In this document: in pieces, positions 16,965 to 26,800 of the stretch
Layout of the letters: every line of letters starts with the position of its first letter
How positions within the stretch are numbered: position 1 is the first letter of the stretch
Source of the DNA: Parasphingopyxis sp. CP4
GTDB taxonomy: Bacteria; Pseudomonadota; Alphaproteobacteria; Sphingomonadales; Sphingomonadaceae
DNA: 64,000 bases
Assembly (NCBI RefSeq): GCF_013378055.1
Contig: NZ_CP051130.1
Span: 62,001 to 126,000, forward strand
Direction: 5' to 3'
Translations under genes and position numbers: made by a program
The notes under the pieces: model-generated
Database searches by the model: none
Told to the model about the DNA's origin: nothing
What the model saw: the letters and a program-made list of their open reading frames with translations, nothing else

Positions 16965-16984
16965 GTTTTTAAAGGAGGTCAATC

Positions 16985-18208
16985 ATGACCGATAGCTATG
17001 AATTTCAGCATGTCGAAGGCGGTGTGCCGATCAAAATGTGGACCAAGGGAGTGCCCGTTGATGAGGGCGCCCGGGACCAGCTTTCGCGCGCAGCCCAGAT
17101 GCCGTTCGTGTTCAAGCATGTGGCAGCAATGCCCGATGTCCATGTCGGGATTGGCGCGACCGTTGGTTCGGTGATTCCGACCAAGGGCGCTGTCATCCCG
17201 GCTGCTGTCGGCGTCGATATCGGCTGTGGCATGATGGCGGCTCGCACTTCGCTTCTGGCGAGCGATTTGCCGGATAATCTGGAAGCCGTTCGCCACGCGA
17301 TTGAGGCTGCCGTGCCGCACGGTCGCTCGGTGGGACGTGGTCGTCGCGATCATGGCTCCTGGGGCGAACCGCCGGCCGAGGTCATTGAAGCCTGGCGTGC
17401 GGTTTCTACGCGCTTTGATCGTATCTGCGAGAAATATCCGCGATTCAAGAATACCAACAACATCGTCCATCTCGGAACGCTGGGTACTGGCAATCACTTC
17501 ATTGAGCTGTGCCTTGATACCGAGTCCCGAGTGTGGGTGATGTTGCATTCCGGATCGCGCGGTGTGGGCAATCGTATCGGCTCGTCGTTCATCGAACTGG
17601 CGCGTGAAGATATGCGCAATTGGTTCATCAACCTGCCGGACAAGGACCTCGCCTATTTTGCCGAAGGCACCGATCATTTCGATGATTATGTCGAAGCGGT
17701 CGAATGGGCGCAGGACTTTGCCGCGCTGAACCGTCGCGTGATGATGGCAAATGTGATCCGTGCCCTGCGCACGCAGATCACCAAGCCATTCGATGCGGAT
17801 GTCGAAGCGGTAAACTGTCATCACAATTATGTGACGCGGGAAAACCATTTCGGCGAGAATATCCTCGTAACCCGGAAGGGCGCTGTACGCGCGGCTGAAG
17901 GATCGATGGGGATCATTCCCGGATCAATGGGCGCCAAGAGCTTCATCGTACGCGGGCTCGGCAATGCTGAGTCCTTCCATAGCTGTAGCCATGGTGCGGG
18001 CCGTGTAATGTCCCGTACCCAGGCCAAAAAGGAAGTGACGATCGAAGAGCATCGCGCGGATACGGCGGGTGTCGAGTGCCGGAAAGATGCCGGTGTCATC
18101 GACGAAACGCCCAAAGCGTATAAGCCGATCGACAAGGTCATGGCTGCACAGGCCGATCTTGTGGAAATCGTCCATACGTTGAAACAGGTGGTATGCGTGA
18201 AGGGGTGA
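16985..18208 (+). CDS. rtcB: RNA-splicing ligase RtcB
   Basis: A strong ribosome site (AGGAGG at 16973-16978) precedes ATG 16985. The 407-residue protein has the RtcB metal site GVDIGCGMM (D78, C81), a GNHFIEL histidine, and the guanylation motif SHGAGR with the catalytic His near 336. RtcB joins RNA 3'-phosphate or 2',3'-cyclic phosphate ends to 5'-OH ends using GTP and Mn2+. It is transcribed from the sigma54 promoter after the tRNA-like gene, and rtcA follows 33 bases downstream. Confidence 0.95.
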   Translation: MTDSYEFQHVEGGVPIKMWTKGVPVDEGARDQLSRAAQMPFVFKHVAAMPDVHVGIGATVGSVIPTKGAVIPAAVGVDIGCGMMAARTSLLASDLPDNLEAVRHAIEAAVPHGRSVGRGRRDHGSWGEPPAEVIEAWRAVSTRFDRICEKYPRFKNTNNIVHLGTLGTGNHFIELCLDTESRVWVMLHSGSRGVGNRIGSSFIELAREDMRNWFINLPDKDLAYFAEGTDHFDDYVEAVEWAQDFAALNRRVMMANVIRALRTQITKPFDADVEAVNCHHNYVTRENHFGENILVTRKGAVRAAEGSMGIIPGSMGAKSFIVRGLGNAESFHSCSHGAGRVMSRTQAKKEVTIEEHRADTAGVECRKDAGVIDETPKAYKPIDKVMAAQADLVEIVHTLKQVVCVKG

Positions 18209-18241
18209 CCCTTCACGCATCCAGAAGTTGGAAGAGAGACA

Positions 18242-19252
18242 ATGATTACGATTGACGGCTCGGCGGGCGAAGGAGGTGGGCAGATTTTGCGCACTGCAGT
18301 TGCGCTCGCCCTGGTTACCGAACAGCCGTTCAAGATTGAGAATATCCGTGGCAAGCGGAAAAAGCCTGGGCTGATGCGTCAGCATCTGACTAGCGTTGCG
18401 GCGGCGTGCGAGATTGGAAATGCAGACTGTAGCGGACTGGAAATTGGCAGTTCTGAACTTGTCTTCCGGCCTGGGGCTGTCCGCGCCGGTAGCTATCGTT
18501 TTGCGGTTGGCACGGCTGGCAGCACCGGGCTTGTCCTTCAGACCATTTTGCTGCCGCTCGCCTTGGCCGGCGGTCCATCACATGTCGCGATCGAAGGCGG
18601 CACGCATAATTCCGGCGCACCGCCTTTTGACTTTCTCGAGCGCAGCTTTCTGCCGATACTCGGCAAGATGGGGCCAGATGTGCAACTGCGCCTGGCGCGG
18701 CATGGATTTTTTCCGCGCGGTGGTGGCCGCATTGAGGCGGAGATTACTCCATCGTCGCTGCGCCGGATTGAATGTGTCGATCGCGGTTTGCTGAAATCGC
18801 ACCAGGCCATGGTGCTCAGCGCTGGCCTGCCACGTGAAATTGCCGAGCGTGAAATTAAGGTTCTGGCCGCCAATCTCGACTGGTCGGACGAGTCAATCGT
18901 GAAGCGCGATCTTCCAGGAGATCAGGGGCCGGGCAATATTGTCGTGCTTGAATCGGCCTATGAACAGGTGACCGAGGTGGTGGCTGGCTTTGCCAAGATG
19001 GGATTGCCGGCGGAGCGCGTGGCCAAGCAGGCCGCTGCACGGATGCTCGGCTATGATAAATCTACAGCCTTTGCCGGGCCGTATCTCGCCGACCAGCTGC
19101 TGTTGCCAATGGCCTTGGCCGGCGGCGGACGCTTTACGACCGTCAAGCCCAGCCAGCATACGCTGACCAATATCGACACGATCAAACTGTTCACCGGGCG
19201 GTCGATTTCGATCGAACAAACCCAAGACGGAACCCATCTGGTACGGATCTGA
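18242..19252 (+). CDS. rtcA: RNA 3'-terminal phosphate cyclase
   Basis: The 336-residue protein begins with the signature GSAGEGGGQILRT and carries RGKRKKPGL and GTHNSGAPP. The predicted adenylated His lies in SQHTLTN near residue 306. RtcA uses ATP to turn RNA 3'-phosphates into 2',3'-cyclic phosphates, which RtcB can then seal. The ribosome site GAAGAGAG precedes ATG 18242. Confidence 0.95.
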   Translation: MITIDGSAGEGGGQILRTAVALALVTEQPFKIENIRGKRKKPGLMRQHLTSVAAACEIGNADCSGLEIGSSELVFRPGAVRAGSYRFAVGTAGSTGLVLQTILLPLALAGGPSHVAIEGGTHNSGAPPFDFLERSFLPILGKMGPDVQLRLARHGFFPRGGGRIEAEITPSSLRRIECVDRGLLKSHQAMVLSAGLPREIAEREIKVLAANLDWSDESIVKRDLPGDQGPGNIVVLESAYEQVTEVVAGFAKMGLPAERVAKQAAARMLGYDKSTAFAGPYLADQLLLPMALAGGGRFTTVKPSQHTLTNIDTIKLFTGRSISIEQTQDGTHLVRI

Positions 19253-19262
19253 AGCCCATAAA

Positions 19263-19281
19263 CCGGCACTGCAAATGCCGG
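19263..19281 (+). terminator. hairpin after rtcA
   Basis: CCGGCACTGCAAATGCCGG forms a six-base stem with a seven-base loop 10 bases after the rtcA stop. No T-run follows, so termination is only likely. Confidence 0.4.
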
Positions 19282-19323
19282 GGTGACGGTTCAGCAAGCC
19301 ACTGGCAATCAAAGGACACTTCA

Positions 19324-19776
19324 GTGCCCCAACCAATGACAGAAATGACGCCCGATCTTGTCATGGAAGGCCTGTCTGTGTGGATACATGGCAGAGAGTT
19401 CCCCGATTCTAACGATTTTTGGGACGGGAACTGGCTTAGGCTCCGAGCAACAATGGCCGCCGATGAAGCCAAGGTGACCATTGACGGAGCCTATCTTAGA
19501 ATTGAAGATTTCGCTCGATTCCACAAACAGCTTGCCGAGATGCATTCATCATTGAGCGGAGAAGCCGCGTTGGGAGGATTGGAACCCAATATCTCGTTGA
19601 CGCTCAAAATGCATCGCACTGGCCATGTCGCCGGGAGCGTAGAAATCACGCCAGATCACGTCGAGCAATTTCACCGGTTCGAATTTGGTTTGGATCAGTC
19701 CTATTTGCCGCCGATATTGGATTCGTTGGAGGCCCTCTTGGCAGCATATCCTGTTCGCGATTCATCGCGCTCGTGA
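19324..19776 (+). CDS. unrecognised protein, possibly WapI-type immunity-like
   Basis: A GTG at 19324 or ATG at 19336 opens a protein of about 146-150 residues. It is a soluble alpha/beta protein with a WIHGREFPDSNDFWDGNWL opening and a terminal LDSLEALLAAYP helix. The pattern of short beta strands with DFWDGNWL resembles small proteins annotated as WapI-family immunity proteins, but no toxin gene is adjacent. The function is not established. It follows rtcA by about 70 bases after a hairpin. Confidence 0.55.
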   Translation: MPQPMTEMTPDLVMEGLSVWIHGREFPDSNDFWDGNWLRLRATMAADEAKVTIDGAYLRIEDFARFHKQLAEMHSSLSGEAALGGLEPNISLTLKMHRTGHVAGSVEITPDHVEQFHRFEFGLDQSYLPPILDSLEALLAAYPVRDSSRS

Positions 19777-19941
19777 GACCTGCCTAATAGTGGGCCGCAT
19801 AGGAAGTTGAATTTCGGCTGCTTCGAGCTTGAAAGCGGTTGGAGATTGCTCGCCCATATGGGATGCGGCTTGGCATCGCGGTTTCGACGATGCATGCTTC
19901 TCGTCACGCTAGTCGCCATCGCCACGACTGAGAGTTTGATC

Positions 19942-21183
19942 ATGCCGAGCAAGATACTTCGCCCCATTTTATTGATCGCTGCTTTGATGATGCCAGCATC
20001 CGCCGTCGCACAGTCAGAAGGCCGAGGGGAAGAGTTGGTCGAAGATGTATGCGGCAGTTGTCACGGTACGAACCGCATGGCGAGAAGTTCCGGCTATACG
20101 CGTGAGGATTGGCGTGTTCTGGCGTCTACCATGGTTGATCTGTCCAGAAGTCCGGAAACCGAGGCGGAGATTCTCGACTATCTTGCAGCCACATATCCAC
20201 CCAGTGAAAACCGAGCCTCAACACCCGTAAATGGACCGCTGTCCATACGGTTTGAGGAGTGGCAGGTGCCGACTTTGGGGCAGCGGTCACGCGATCCGGT
20301 AGAGGCGCCTGACGGCAGCATTTGGTGGGTCGGTCAGTGGCTCGACATATTGGGCCGGCTGGATCCTGAAACCGGTGAGATGGAAGAGCATCGGTTGCCA
20401 GCCGGGGCGCGACCGCATTCGGTGACAATCGGGCCTGACGGAGCGGCATGGTACACCGGAAATCGCAACGCCACGATCGGTAGATTTGATCCTGCAACTG
20501 AGCAGATCACGGAGTTCGTAATGCCGGACGAGGCCGCACGCGATCCCCACACGGCAGAGTTCGACGCCAATGGAATTCTCTGGTTCAGCCTGCAGGGCAG
20601 CAACATGATCGGACGATTGGATCCGGCTACCGGCGAAGTCCGACTGATCCGGAGTCCCCGTGAGAGGTCGCGTCCCTATGGGGTGAAAATTGCAGCAGAC
20701 GGCACGATTTGGGTGGCCTGTAACGGGGCCAACTGTTTGTTGCGGGTCGATCCAGACACGATGGAGGTCACCGAAATCACTCTGCCTGAGCAAGGCACAA
20801 CGGTCAGGCGGCTCGATATCGATCGGGACGGACTAATCTGGTGGGTCAATTCGGGTCTGGGGCGCTTGGGGCGCTATAATCCGGAAAGTGGTGAAATCAC
20901 GGAATGGGCCTCCCCGAGCGGACCCAGTTCACACCCTTATGCGATTGCCGTTTTTGACGATGCGATCTGGTATAATGAAAGCGGCGTGCGCCCTGACATG
21001 CTGGTGCGGTTCGAACCGGAAACCGAGACCTTTCAAAGCTGGCCAATTCCTTCGGGACCGGTCTATGCGGGAATCCTTCGCCACATGCGAACCAGCCTGG
21101 ATGGCAGCGCATTGCTGATCCATCAAAGCGGCACAAACCATATTGCCAGGGTTACGGTCGACCGCACGGACGCGGCCCGCTGA
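19942..21183 (+). CDS. cytochrome c-streptogramin lyase-like propeller protein
   Basis: ATG 19942 starts a classic signal peptide (ILLIAALMMPASAVAQ); the upstream extension of the frame is ignored. The 413-residue secreted protein has one covalent haem motif C37-GS-C40-H41 in a short cytochrome c domain. A beta-propeller of roughly six repeats follows (GxIWxxxxxxxxIGRxDPxTGE type), as in virginiamycin B lyase (Vgb). The Vgb-like SHPYAIAV and IWYNESG segments with possible catalytic His and Glu are present. A role in antibiotic linearisation is doubtful here. A periplasmic haem-linked lyase or redox protein is an inference. Confidence 0.75.
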   Translation: MPSKILRPILLIAALMMPASAVAQSEGRGEELVEDVCGSCHGTNRMARSSGYTREDWRVLASTMVDLSRSPETEAEILDYLAATYPPSENRASTPVNGPLSIRFEEWQVPTLGQRSRDPVEAPDGSIWWVGQWLDILGRLDPETGEMEEHRLPAGARPHSVTIGPDGAAWYTGNRNATIGRFDPATEQITEFVMPDEAARDPHTAEFDANGILWFSLQGSNMIGRLDPATGEVRLIRSPRERSRPYGVKIAADGTIWVACNGANCLLRVDPDTMEVTEITLPEQGTTVRRLDIDRDGLIWWVNSGLGRLGRYNPESGEITEWASPSGPSSHPYAIAVFDDAIWYNESGVRPDMLVRFEPETETFQSWPIPSGPVYAGILRHMRTSLDGSALLIHQSGTNHIARVTVDRTDAAR

Positions 21184-21222
21184 GGGTTTGGCGACCTGAT
21201 TCCGTCTGACGACGGGATATCT

Positions 21223-22401
21223 TCAACGGACAGCCAGCGCCCGTATCACCCCGCGAATTTCCGCCAGGCCTTTCATTCTGCCAATGGCTGAATATCCGGG
21301 ATTGGTTGGGTGGTGGACATCATCGAGCATCAAATGGCCATGGTCAGGGCGGATGAAGATTTCGCTCTGTCCGGCGGCTTCATTGTCCAACAGTTGCGCA
21401 ATGATTGCGACCATATCGACGTCGCTGTCGAGATGGCTCGCTTCGAAGAAACTACGCTGGTTTTCGGGATCGCGTGTGACGCCGCGAAGATGCGCAAAGA
21501 ATATCCGATCTGCATAGCGATCTGCCATTTGAGGCAGATCATTATCGGGCCTGCTGCCATAGGTTCCGACACATAATGTCATACCGTTTGCCGGACTCGG
21601 AATATCGGCAAACAGCTTATCGAGATCATCCGCCGTGCAAATGATGCGGGGCAAGCCAAACATGTCCCATGGCGGATCATCCGGGTGGATGGCCAGTCGA
21701 ACGCCCGCTTTTTCTGCATGCGGTGTCACCCGTGCGAGAAAGGAATGGAGATTGCTCCTCAGGGTCGCGTGATCGATGCCGTCGTACCGGGCCAGCGCGG
21801 TTCTAAAGTCTTCGAGCGAATAGGCCTCTGTCATCTTCCCCGGCAAGCCGGCGATGATTGTTCGGGTCAGCTCGGCGATATTTGCCGCTGTCATCGACTG
21901 AAACTCACGCTCGGCCCGATCGATTTCTGCTGTAGTGTAATCCAATTGCGCATTGTCGCGTTTCAGAATGAACAGATCAAAGGCCGCGAACTGGTCTTGG
22001 TCGAAACGCAGCGCAAAGGCGCCGCTCGGCAACCGATATTTGAGGTCGGTCCTTGTCCAATCGATCACCGGCATGAAGTTGTAGCAGATTGTTGTGATAC
22101 CCTCGGCGGCAAGGTTTTCGAGCGTCGCAATCCAAGCATCGACATACTGATGATGCCCAGCTGCTGCACATTTTATGTCATCATGGACAGGGATGCTCTC
22201 GACAACGGTCCAGTGCAGCGGTGCTCGCGCGTTAGAACCATCCTCGATCAAAGCCTTGTGCGCAGCTATGGCTTCACGAGGCCAGACCGCGCCGATCGGC
22301 ACGTCATGGAGCGCGCTGACAATGTCCGTTGCGCCGGTTTGGCGAATGTCGTCCAGACTGACTGGATCATTGGGCCCAAACCATCGCCAGGATTCACGCA
22401 T
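21223..22401 (-). CDS. uxuA: mannonate dehydratase
   Basis: The 392-residue protein starts MRESWRWFGPNDPV, the typical UxuA opening. It contains ICYNFMPVIDWTRTDL, LAIHPDDPPW, CVGTYGSRPDND and IFIRPDHGHLM, which together form the UxuA TIM-barrel active site. It converts D-mannonate to 2-keto-3-deoxygluconate (KDG), the intermediate also made by the alginate genes on the other side of the locus. A GAGG ribosome site precedes the start. It follows the Nramp-like transporter by 15 bases and shares its transcript. Confidence 0.93.
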   Translation of the reverse strand: MRESWRWFGPNDPVSLDDIRQTGATDIVSALHDVPIGAVWPREAIAAHKALIEDGSNARAPLHWTVVESIPVHDDIKCAAAGHHQYVDAWIATLENLAAEGITTICYNFMPVIDWTRTDLKYRLPSGAFALRFDQDQFAAFDLFILKRDNAQLDYTTAEIDRAEREFQSMTAANIAELTRTIIAGLPGKMTEAYSLEDFRTALARYDGIDHATLRSNLHSFLARVTPHAEKAGVRLAIHPDDPPWDMFGLPRIICTADDLDKLFADIPSPANGMTLCVGTYGSRPDNDLPQMADRYADRIFFAHLRGVTRDPENQRSFFEASHLDSDVDMVAIIAQLLDNEAAGQSEIFIRPDHGHLMLDDVHHPTNPGYSAIGRMKGLAEIRGVIRALAVR

Positions 22402-22416
22402 GTCCTCGCCCTCCGT

Positions 22417-23682
22417 TCAGCTCGCCAGCATCACAAACAATCCCTGATATCCCATATAGCTGGTGATTAGGGAGAAGAGAAAAATCGCGATAAGTCCGCA
22501 ATTTGTCGCTGGGCGGAAACGATGTTCGCCCATCAGATCGTGGCGATTGCCCAGATAGACTATGCACGCGACTGTGAGCGGCAAGAGCACCACATTGAAG
22601 GCCTGAGATACTATCATCACGAACACTGGCCGGGCATCGAATAGCGGAACAACCAGGCCGAGCAATGAGATCAAAAGCACCATTATCCGATATTTCGGAA
22701 GGGTCATTTCGCGCGGTGCGTTCTGATAGTCGCACAACAGCCAGGGCAGCATCAGCACATTGGGAAATTGTGATGACACACCGGCCGCCACAATACCGAT
22801 GGCAAAGATTGAGACTGCAAACGCGCCCGCTAACGGTTCCAGCAAACTGATCATCTGGGATGGTCGATCGAGGCCGACCCCGGCAATATAGAGCGTGCCT
22901 GCGGCTGCCGACATTATTGCAGCGCTGATGACAAACATCATTATGGCCGCAAACAAGGCGTCTCGACGCTGTTGCCGTGCATCGCCGATCGTCCAGCCAG
23001 CTTCTTTTACAAGAGTCGTGCGAATGATGAACAAGCCGGAAAACAGAGTCGTCCCGACCATCGATGCGATCAGGAGGAGGGGGCCTCGGCCATCGCTTTC
23101 CGTGTCCGCGATATCTGGAACTGATGGAACAAGGCCGCTCACCATGTCTGCCAGCGGCGGCATCAGGATAAAAAAGTTCAAAACGAAGCTCGCCGCCATG
23201 ATCGCAACGATCACGGCCAGTGCGCGCTCAAATACTTGCGTGCGTCCATTCCAGAATATCAGATAGACAATGCCTATGAAGAGGGCGGCCCAATAGATGG
23301 GTGCAATTCCACCTTCGATGATTGTCTTGGACCATTCATAGCTGATTTCGGCGATGATCCCCATAACGCCCATCACGCTGCCACTGACACCAGCGGTGAG
23401 AGCAACAATGAAGAAAATCCCGATCGCCGGGTGAATATGACGGCGAAACGCCTGTAGGGCTGTTTCACCGGTGACCAGTGTGAACCGGCCATACGCGTTG
23501 ATCATCAGAAATGTTGCGACACAGGACAGCATAACTGTCCACAGCAATGACATACCATATGTAGCGCCCGCCTTTGCCATGGTTGTGACGCTGCCCGTGC
23601 CGATATTGAAGCCGAGCAGGAATATTCCGGGCAAAAACAATGGCACCCATGCAAATAATCGACGTCGAGCAACAATCGCCAT
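22417..23682 (-). CDS. Nramp-fold transporter lacking metal-binding residues
   Basis: ATG 23682 has a GGAGGA ribosome site. The 421-residue membrane protein of about 11 helices aligns with Nramp transporters (PGIFLLGFNIGTG, then GATYGMSLLW and LVTGETALQAF). The TM1 metal motif DPGN is replaced by GTGS, and the TM6 MPHN motif by FSGL (in GTTLFSGLFIIR). The Asp, Asn and Met ligands that bind divalent metal are therefore gone. Together with its place in an operon with uxuA and opposite an alginate-linked TonB receptor gene, this suggests a non-metal substrate, perhaps a uronate or other sugar acid. That specificity is inferred. Confidence 0.8.
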   Translation of the reverse strand: MAIVARRRLFAWVPLFLPGIFLLGFNIGTGSVTTMAKAGATYGMSLLWTVMLSCVATFLMINAYGRFTLVTGETALQAFRRHIHPAIGIFFIVALTAGVSGSVMGVMGIIAEISYEWSKTIIEGGIAPIYWAALFIGIVYLIFWNGRTQVFERALAVIVAIMAASFVLNFFILMPPLADMVSGLVPSVPDIADTESDGRGPLLLIASMVGTTLFSGLFIIRTTLVKEAGWTIGDARQQRRDALFAAIMMFVISAAIMSAAAGTLYIAGVGLDRPSQMISLLEPLAGAFAVSIFAIGIVAAGVSSQFPNVLMLPWLLCDYQNAPREMTLPKYRIMVLLISLLGLVVPLFDARPVFVMIVSQAFNVVLLPLTVACIVYLGNRHDLMGEHRFRPATNCGLIAIFLFSLITSYMGYQGLFVMLAS

Positions 23683-23718
23683 GAGTCCTCCGTGCGGAAG
23701 GTCCGCCTTAGTTGGTAT

Positions 23719-23733
23719 ATTGGTATGACCAAT
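23719..23733. promoter_or_regulatory. operator-like palindrome in the TonB receptor/Nramp divergent promoter
   Basis: ATTGGTATGACCAAT has six-base inverted arms, like GntR/FadR-family operators (ExuR/UxuR type TTGGT...ACCAA). A second copy-like stretch (CTGGTATGACAATTTT) precedes the PL6 lyase gene. The GntR gene at 27022 is the likely binder. Confidence 0.6.
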
Positions 23734-23759
23734 TTGGTGTAATAGGTGTGCAATATAGG

Positions 23760-23787
23760 TTGACATTTGTCCATGCCAGTCTACTGA
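23760..23787 (+). promoter_or_regulatory. sigma70-type promoter of the TonB receptor gene
   Basis: TTGACA at 23760-23765, a 16-base spacer, and TACTGA at 23782-23787, about 40 bases before the start codon. The operator-like palindrome lies just upstream. The PL6 gene has a promoter with the same -35 and spacer length. Confidence 0.5.
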
Positions 23788-23826
23788 CCCACCAAACAAA
23801 CAAGAAAAGGCGATGGGGAGTTTGCC

Positions 23827-26800
23827 ATGGGTTATTTGAACGGGGGCGTAGGCCTGACCGGAAAGAAATCACGTATTCTTGCGGGATTGCTGGCGGGATC
23901 AGCGCTGTCATTGGCGCATGGGACAGCCATCGCACAAACTGACGAATCGGTGCCAGAGGCGAACACTGGCGATGACGTGATTGTCGTCTCCGGCATCCGT
24001 GGTTCGCTACTCAGCGCTCTGAATGAGCAGCGGAATGCGGACAGCCTTGTCGAAGTCATCCAATCCGAAGATATCGGCAAGCTGCCAGATCAAAACCTCG
24101 CTGAGGTGCTGGAGAATATTACAGGCGTCCAGATTACCCGGACAGCCGGTGTCGGCACCGGGGTCCAGATCCGCGGTACCAACGAGAACCGGACTGAAAT
24201 CAACGGTGTCAGCGTTCTGTCTGCGGGCACGGGTCGCGGCGGTATCAACTTCGAAGATATCAACGCAGCGATCATTTCGTCGGTCGAAGTGATCAAGGCG
24301 CCGACGGCCGGAACAATTGAAGGTTCGGTTGGTGGCACCATCAATCTGCGGACGATCCGCCCACTTGATTTGCGGGACCGCTTGATCGCTGGACGTATTC
24401 AAGGTGAATATAGCGAGCTCTCTGAGAGCGTGACGCCGAGAATTTCAGCCAGTTTTGGCGACAATTGGGAAACCGGCACCGGCGATATCGGGTTTGTGCT
24501 GGCCGCAAGCTTTACCCAGCAGGAAGCAACGTCGTTCCGTCCTCGCGTCGACCGCGATACCCTCATCCCGGGTGGTGGATCGGTTACGGCTGCCGGGGCT
24601 CCGGGGCCGACCACGCCCTATCAGGGCATCCAGTTCCTGAACCAGGAACTCGAGAATTTCGAATATCAAACCTTCAACTTTGCGGGCTCTGTCGAATGGG
24701 CTCCGACCCCAGAACTGCGTCTCTATTTTGATGCATTTGTGAACAGTCAGGAGCGTCGCCAGGATAGTTCGCGTATTCAGGCGTCCGGCGTGAGCTCGCT
24801 CCGCTTTAACAACGTTCCCGATACGTTTGAGACGATCAATTATGGCACGCTCGACGGGGTAAATCTGGGTAGCATTCAAGCGGCCCTGACCGGCACCATC
24901 CAGCCAAATCTGGGCGTTGACGATGATGACCCGAACCTGCGCTTTTCGAGCGATACAGGTGCACGCATTACTGACAGCGATGTGTTTGTCGTTGGTGCGG
25001 ACTGGGAGAGTGGCCGGGCGCACTTGCGGGTAGAGGCGTCAACGTCAAATGCGGAGACGGTCAATCCGAATCTGAGCACGACGTTGAACTTTATCAACCC
25101 AAATCCGCTCACGCCTCTGGATGGCACGAGTAACGATAACAGCGTTCCGTTTATCTATGACCTTACCGGTGGAGCGCTTACCTTCGGTGTCGATTTCGCA
25201 TCGCCATTTGCGCCAACTGTCGCTGACCTTCTCAGCCCGAGCAATGTGGTGCTGGATGCTGTCACCGTTGGTCGCAATAGAACCGATAACAGTGAACAAG
25301 CCTTCCGGGTCGATTTTACATATGATTTCGAAGACCTAATCCCGGGTGTCACATCGGTCGACGTCGGCTATCGTTACAATAACAGTTCGAGCGTTTTTGA
25401 CCTGGTCCGTTCTACCTTCGGTACAGGTGCAATCGCGAACAGCCCAAATGGTTCGCTATTTGCTAGCCTGCTTGTCCCTGGACCCAGCAATTTTGGCGAT
25501 TTCGACGGCCGGACGCTGGCTTTCAGGAACTTCCTGCTGGTCGATCCGAACCAGGCCTTCTCCGATCCTACCGGAACATTGCGGACCTTGCAGGCTGCGC
25601 TGGATTCCACCCCTGGTGGTCAAGCTGCAATTGCTGGCGGTGGTCGATTGCTGCGTGATCCAACATCGGATCCGGCAGGCTTTTTCGACATCGAAGAGGA
25701 AACACATGCCTTGTATGGGCAGGTGAACTTCGAGTTTGGCCGTATCCGCGGCAATGTCGGGCTTCGCTGGGTCGATACGAGCATTAGTTCGTTGGGCAAC
25801 AATGTTGCCGCTGGCGTGGTTACGCCGGTAACGGCCGGCGGTAGCTACACCGAGCTGCTACCGCGCGTGAACGTGGTTGCAGACATTACTGACGATCTGG
25901 TCTTCCGCGCCAGCTGGACTGAAGATCTCAATCGTCCGGATTTCAATGATCTGTCTCTGTCGGTCAATTTCCCGACAGGACCGAACAATGCGGTTGCGCT
26001 TGGTAACCCGAATCTCGCACCGGAAACGGTGACGTCATTTGACGCGTCGCTCGCATGGTATTTCGCACCTGCGTCTGTGATCAGCGTCGGTGTCTTCCAT
26101 AAAGAGCGGTCGAGCCTGTTCGTTACGCAAGTCGAAGATGTTGCCTTGGATGCCAATGGCTTCCGCGACATCACGGCACCATGTGAAGGCGGCGGGATTT
26201 TCAATCCGCTGCCCGATCGCAACGTGCTTTCGAACATTCCTGGTAACGGTCTGTGCGTACCGCTTCAGACGATCATCAATGATACGGCCAATACCACCCA
26301 GACGGGTATTGAGGTCGCATTCCAATATGATCTGTCCCAGTTCGAGAGCGCGCTCGGCGGCTTCGGCTTCCTGTCCGGTTTCGGCGTGATAGCAAACTAT
26401 ACCTATCAGGACTTTAGCGGTGGTGAGGCGACGAACTCATCATCTTCTCGCGGGACACCGATTCTCGAAGCCAGCAGCGGCCTCACCGGTCCATTTACGG
26501 CGGTGCAGGGCCTGCTCGATTTCTCGCAGAACGCGTATAACGTAACGCTCTACTACGAGAAATATGGGATCTCCGCTCGGGCACGTTACACGTGGCGTGA
26601 TGCCTTCCGGACCCTGGATACGGCCGGTGGCGCTTCGCTCAACAGTACCTTGGGCTTCCCTGTCGTGACAGAATCGAGAGGACAGCTGAACGCCAGCATT
26701 TCCTACGATGTTACTGACTGGCTCAATGTCGGGGTGGAGGGCGTTAACCTCACCAAATCCCGGATCACCCAGTCTTGTGTGAACTCAGGCGCACAGCTGT

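Noticed and set aside
16731-16982. Short frames across the RNA repair promoter and tRNA-like gene
   Set aside because: They run through the sigma54 promoter and tRNA cloverleaf and show no protein pattern.
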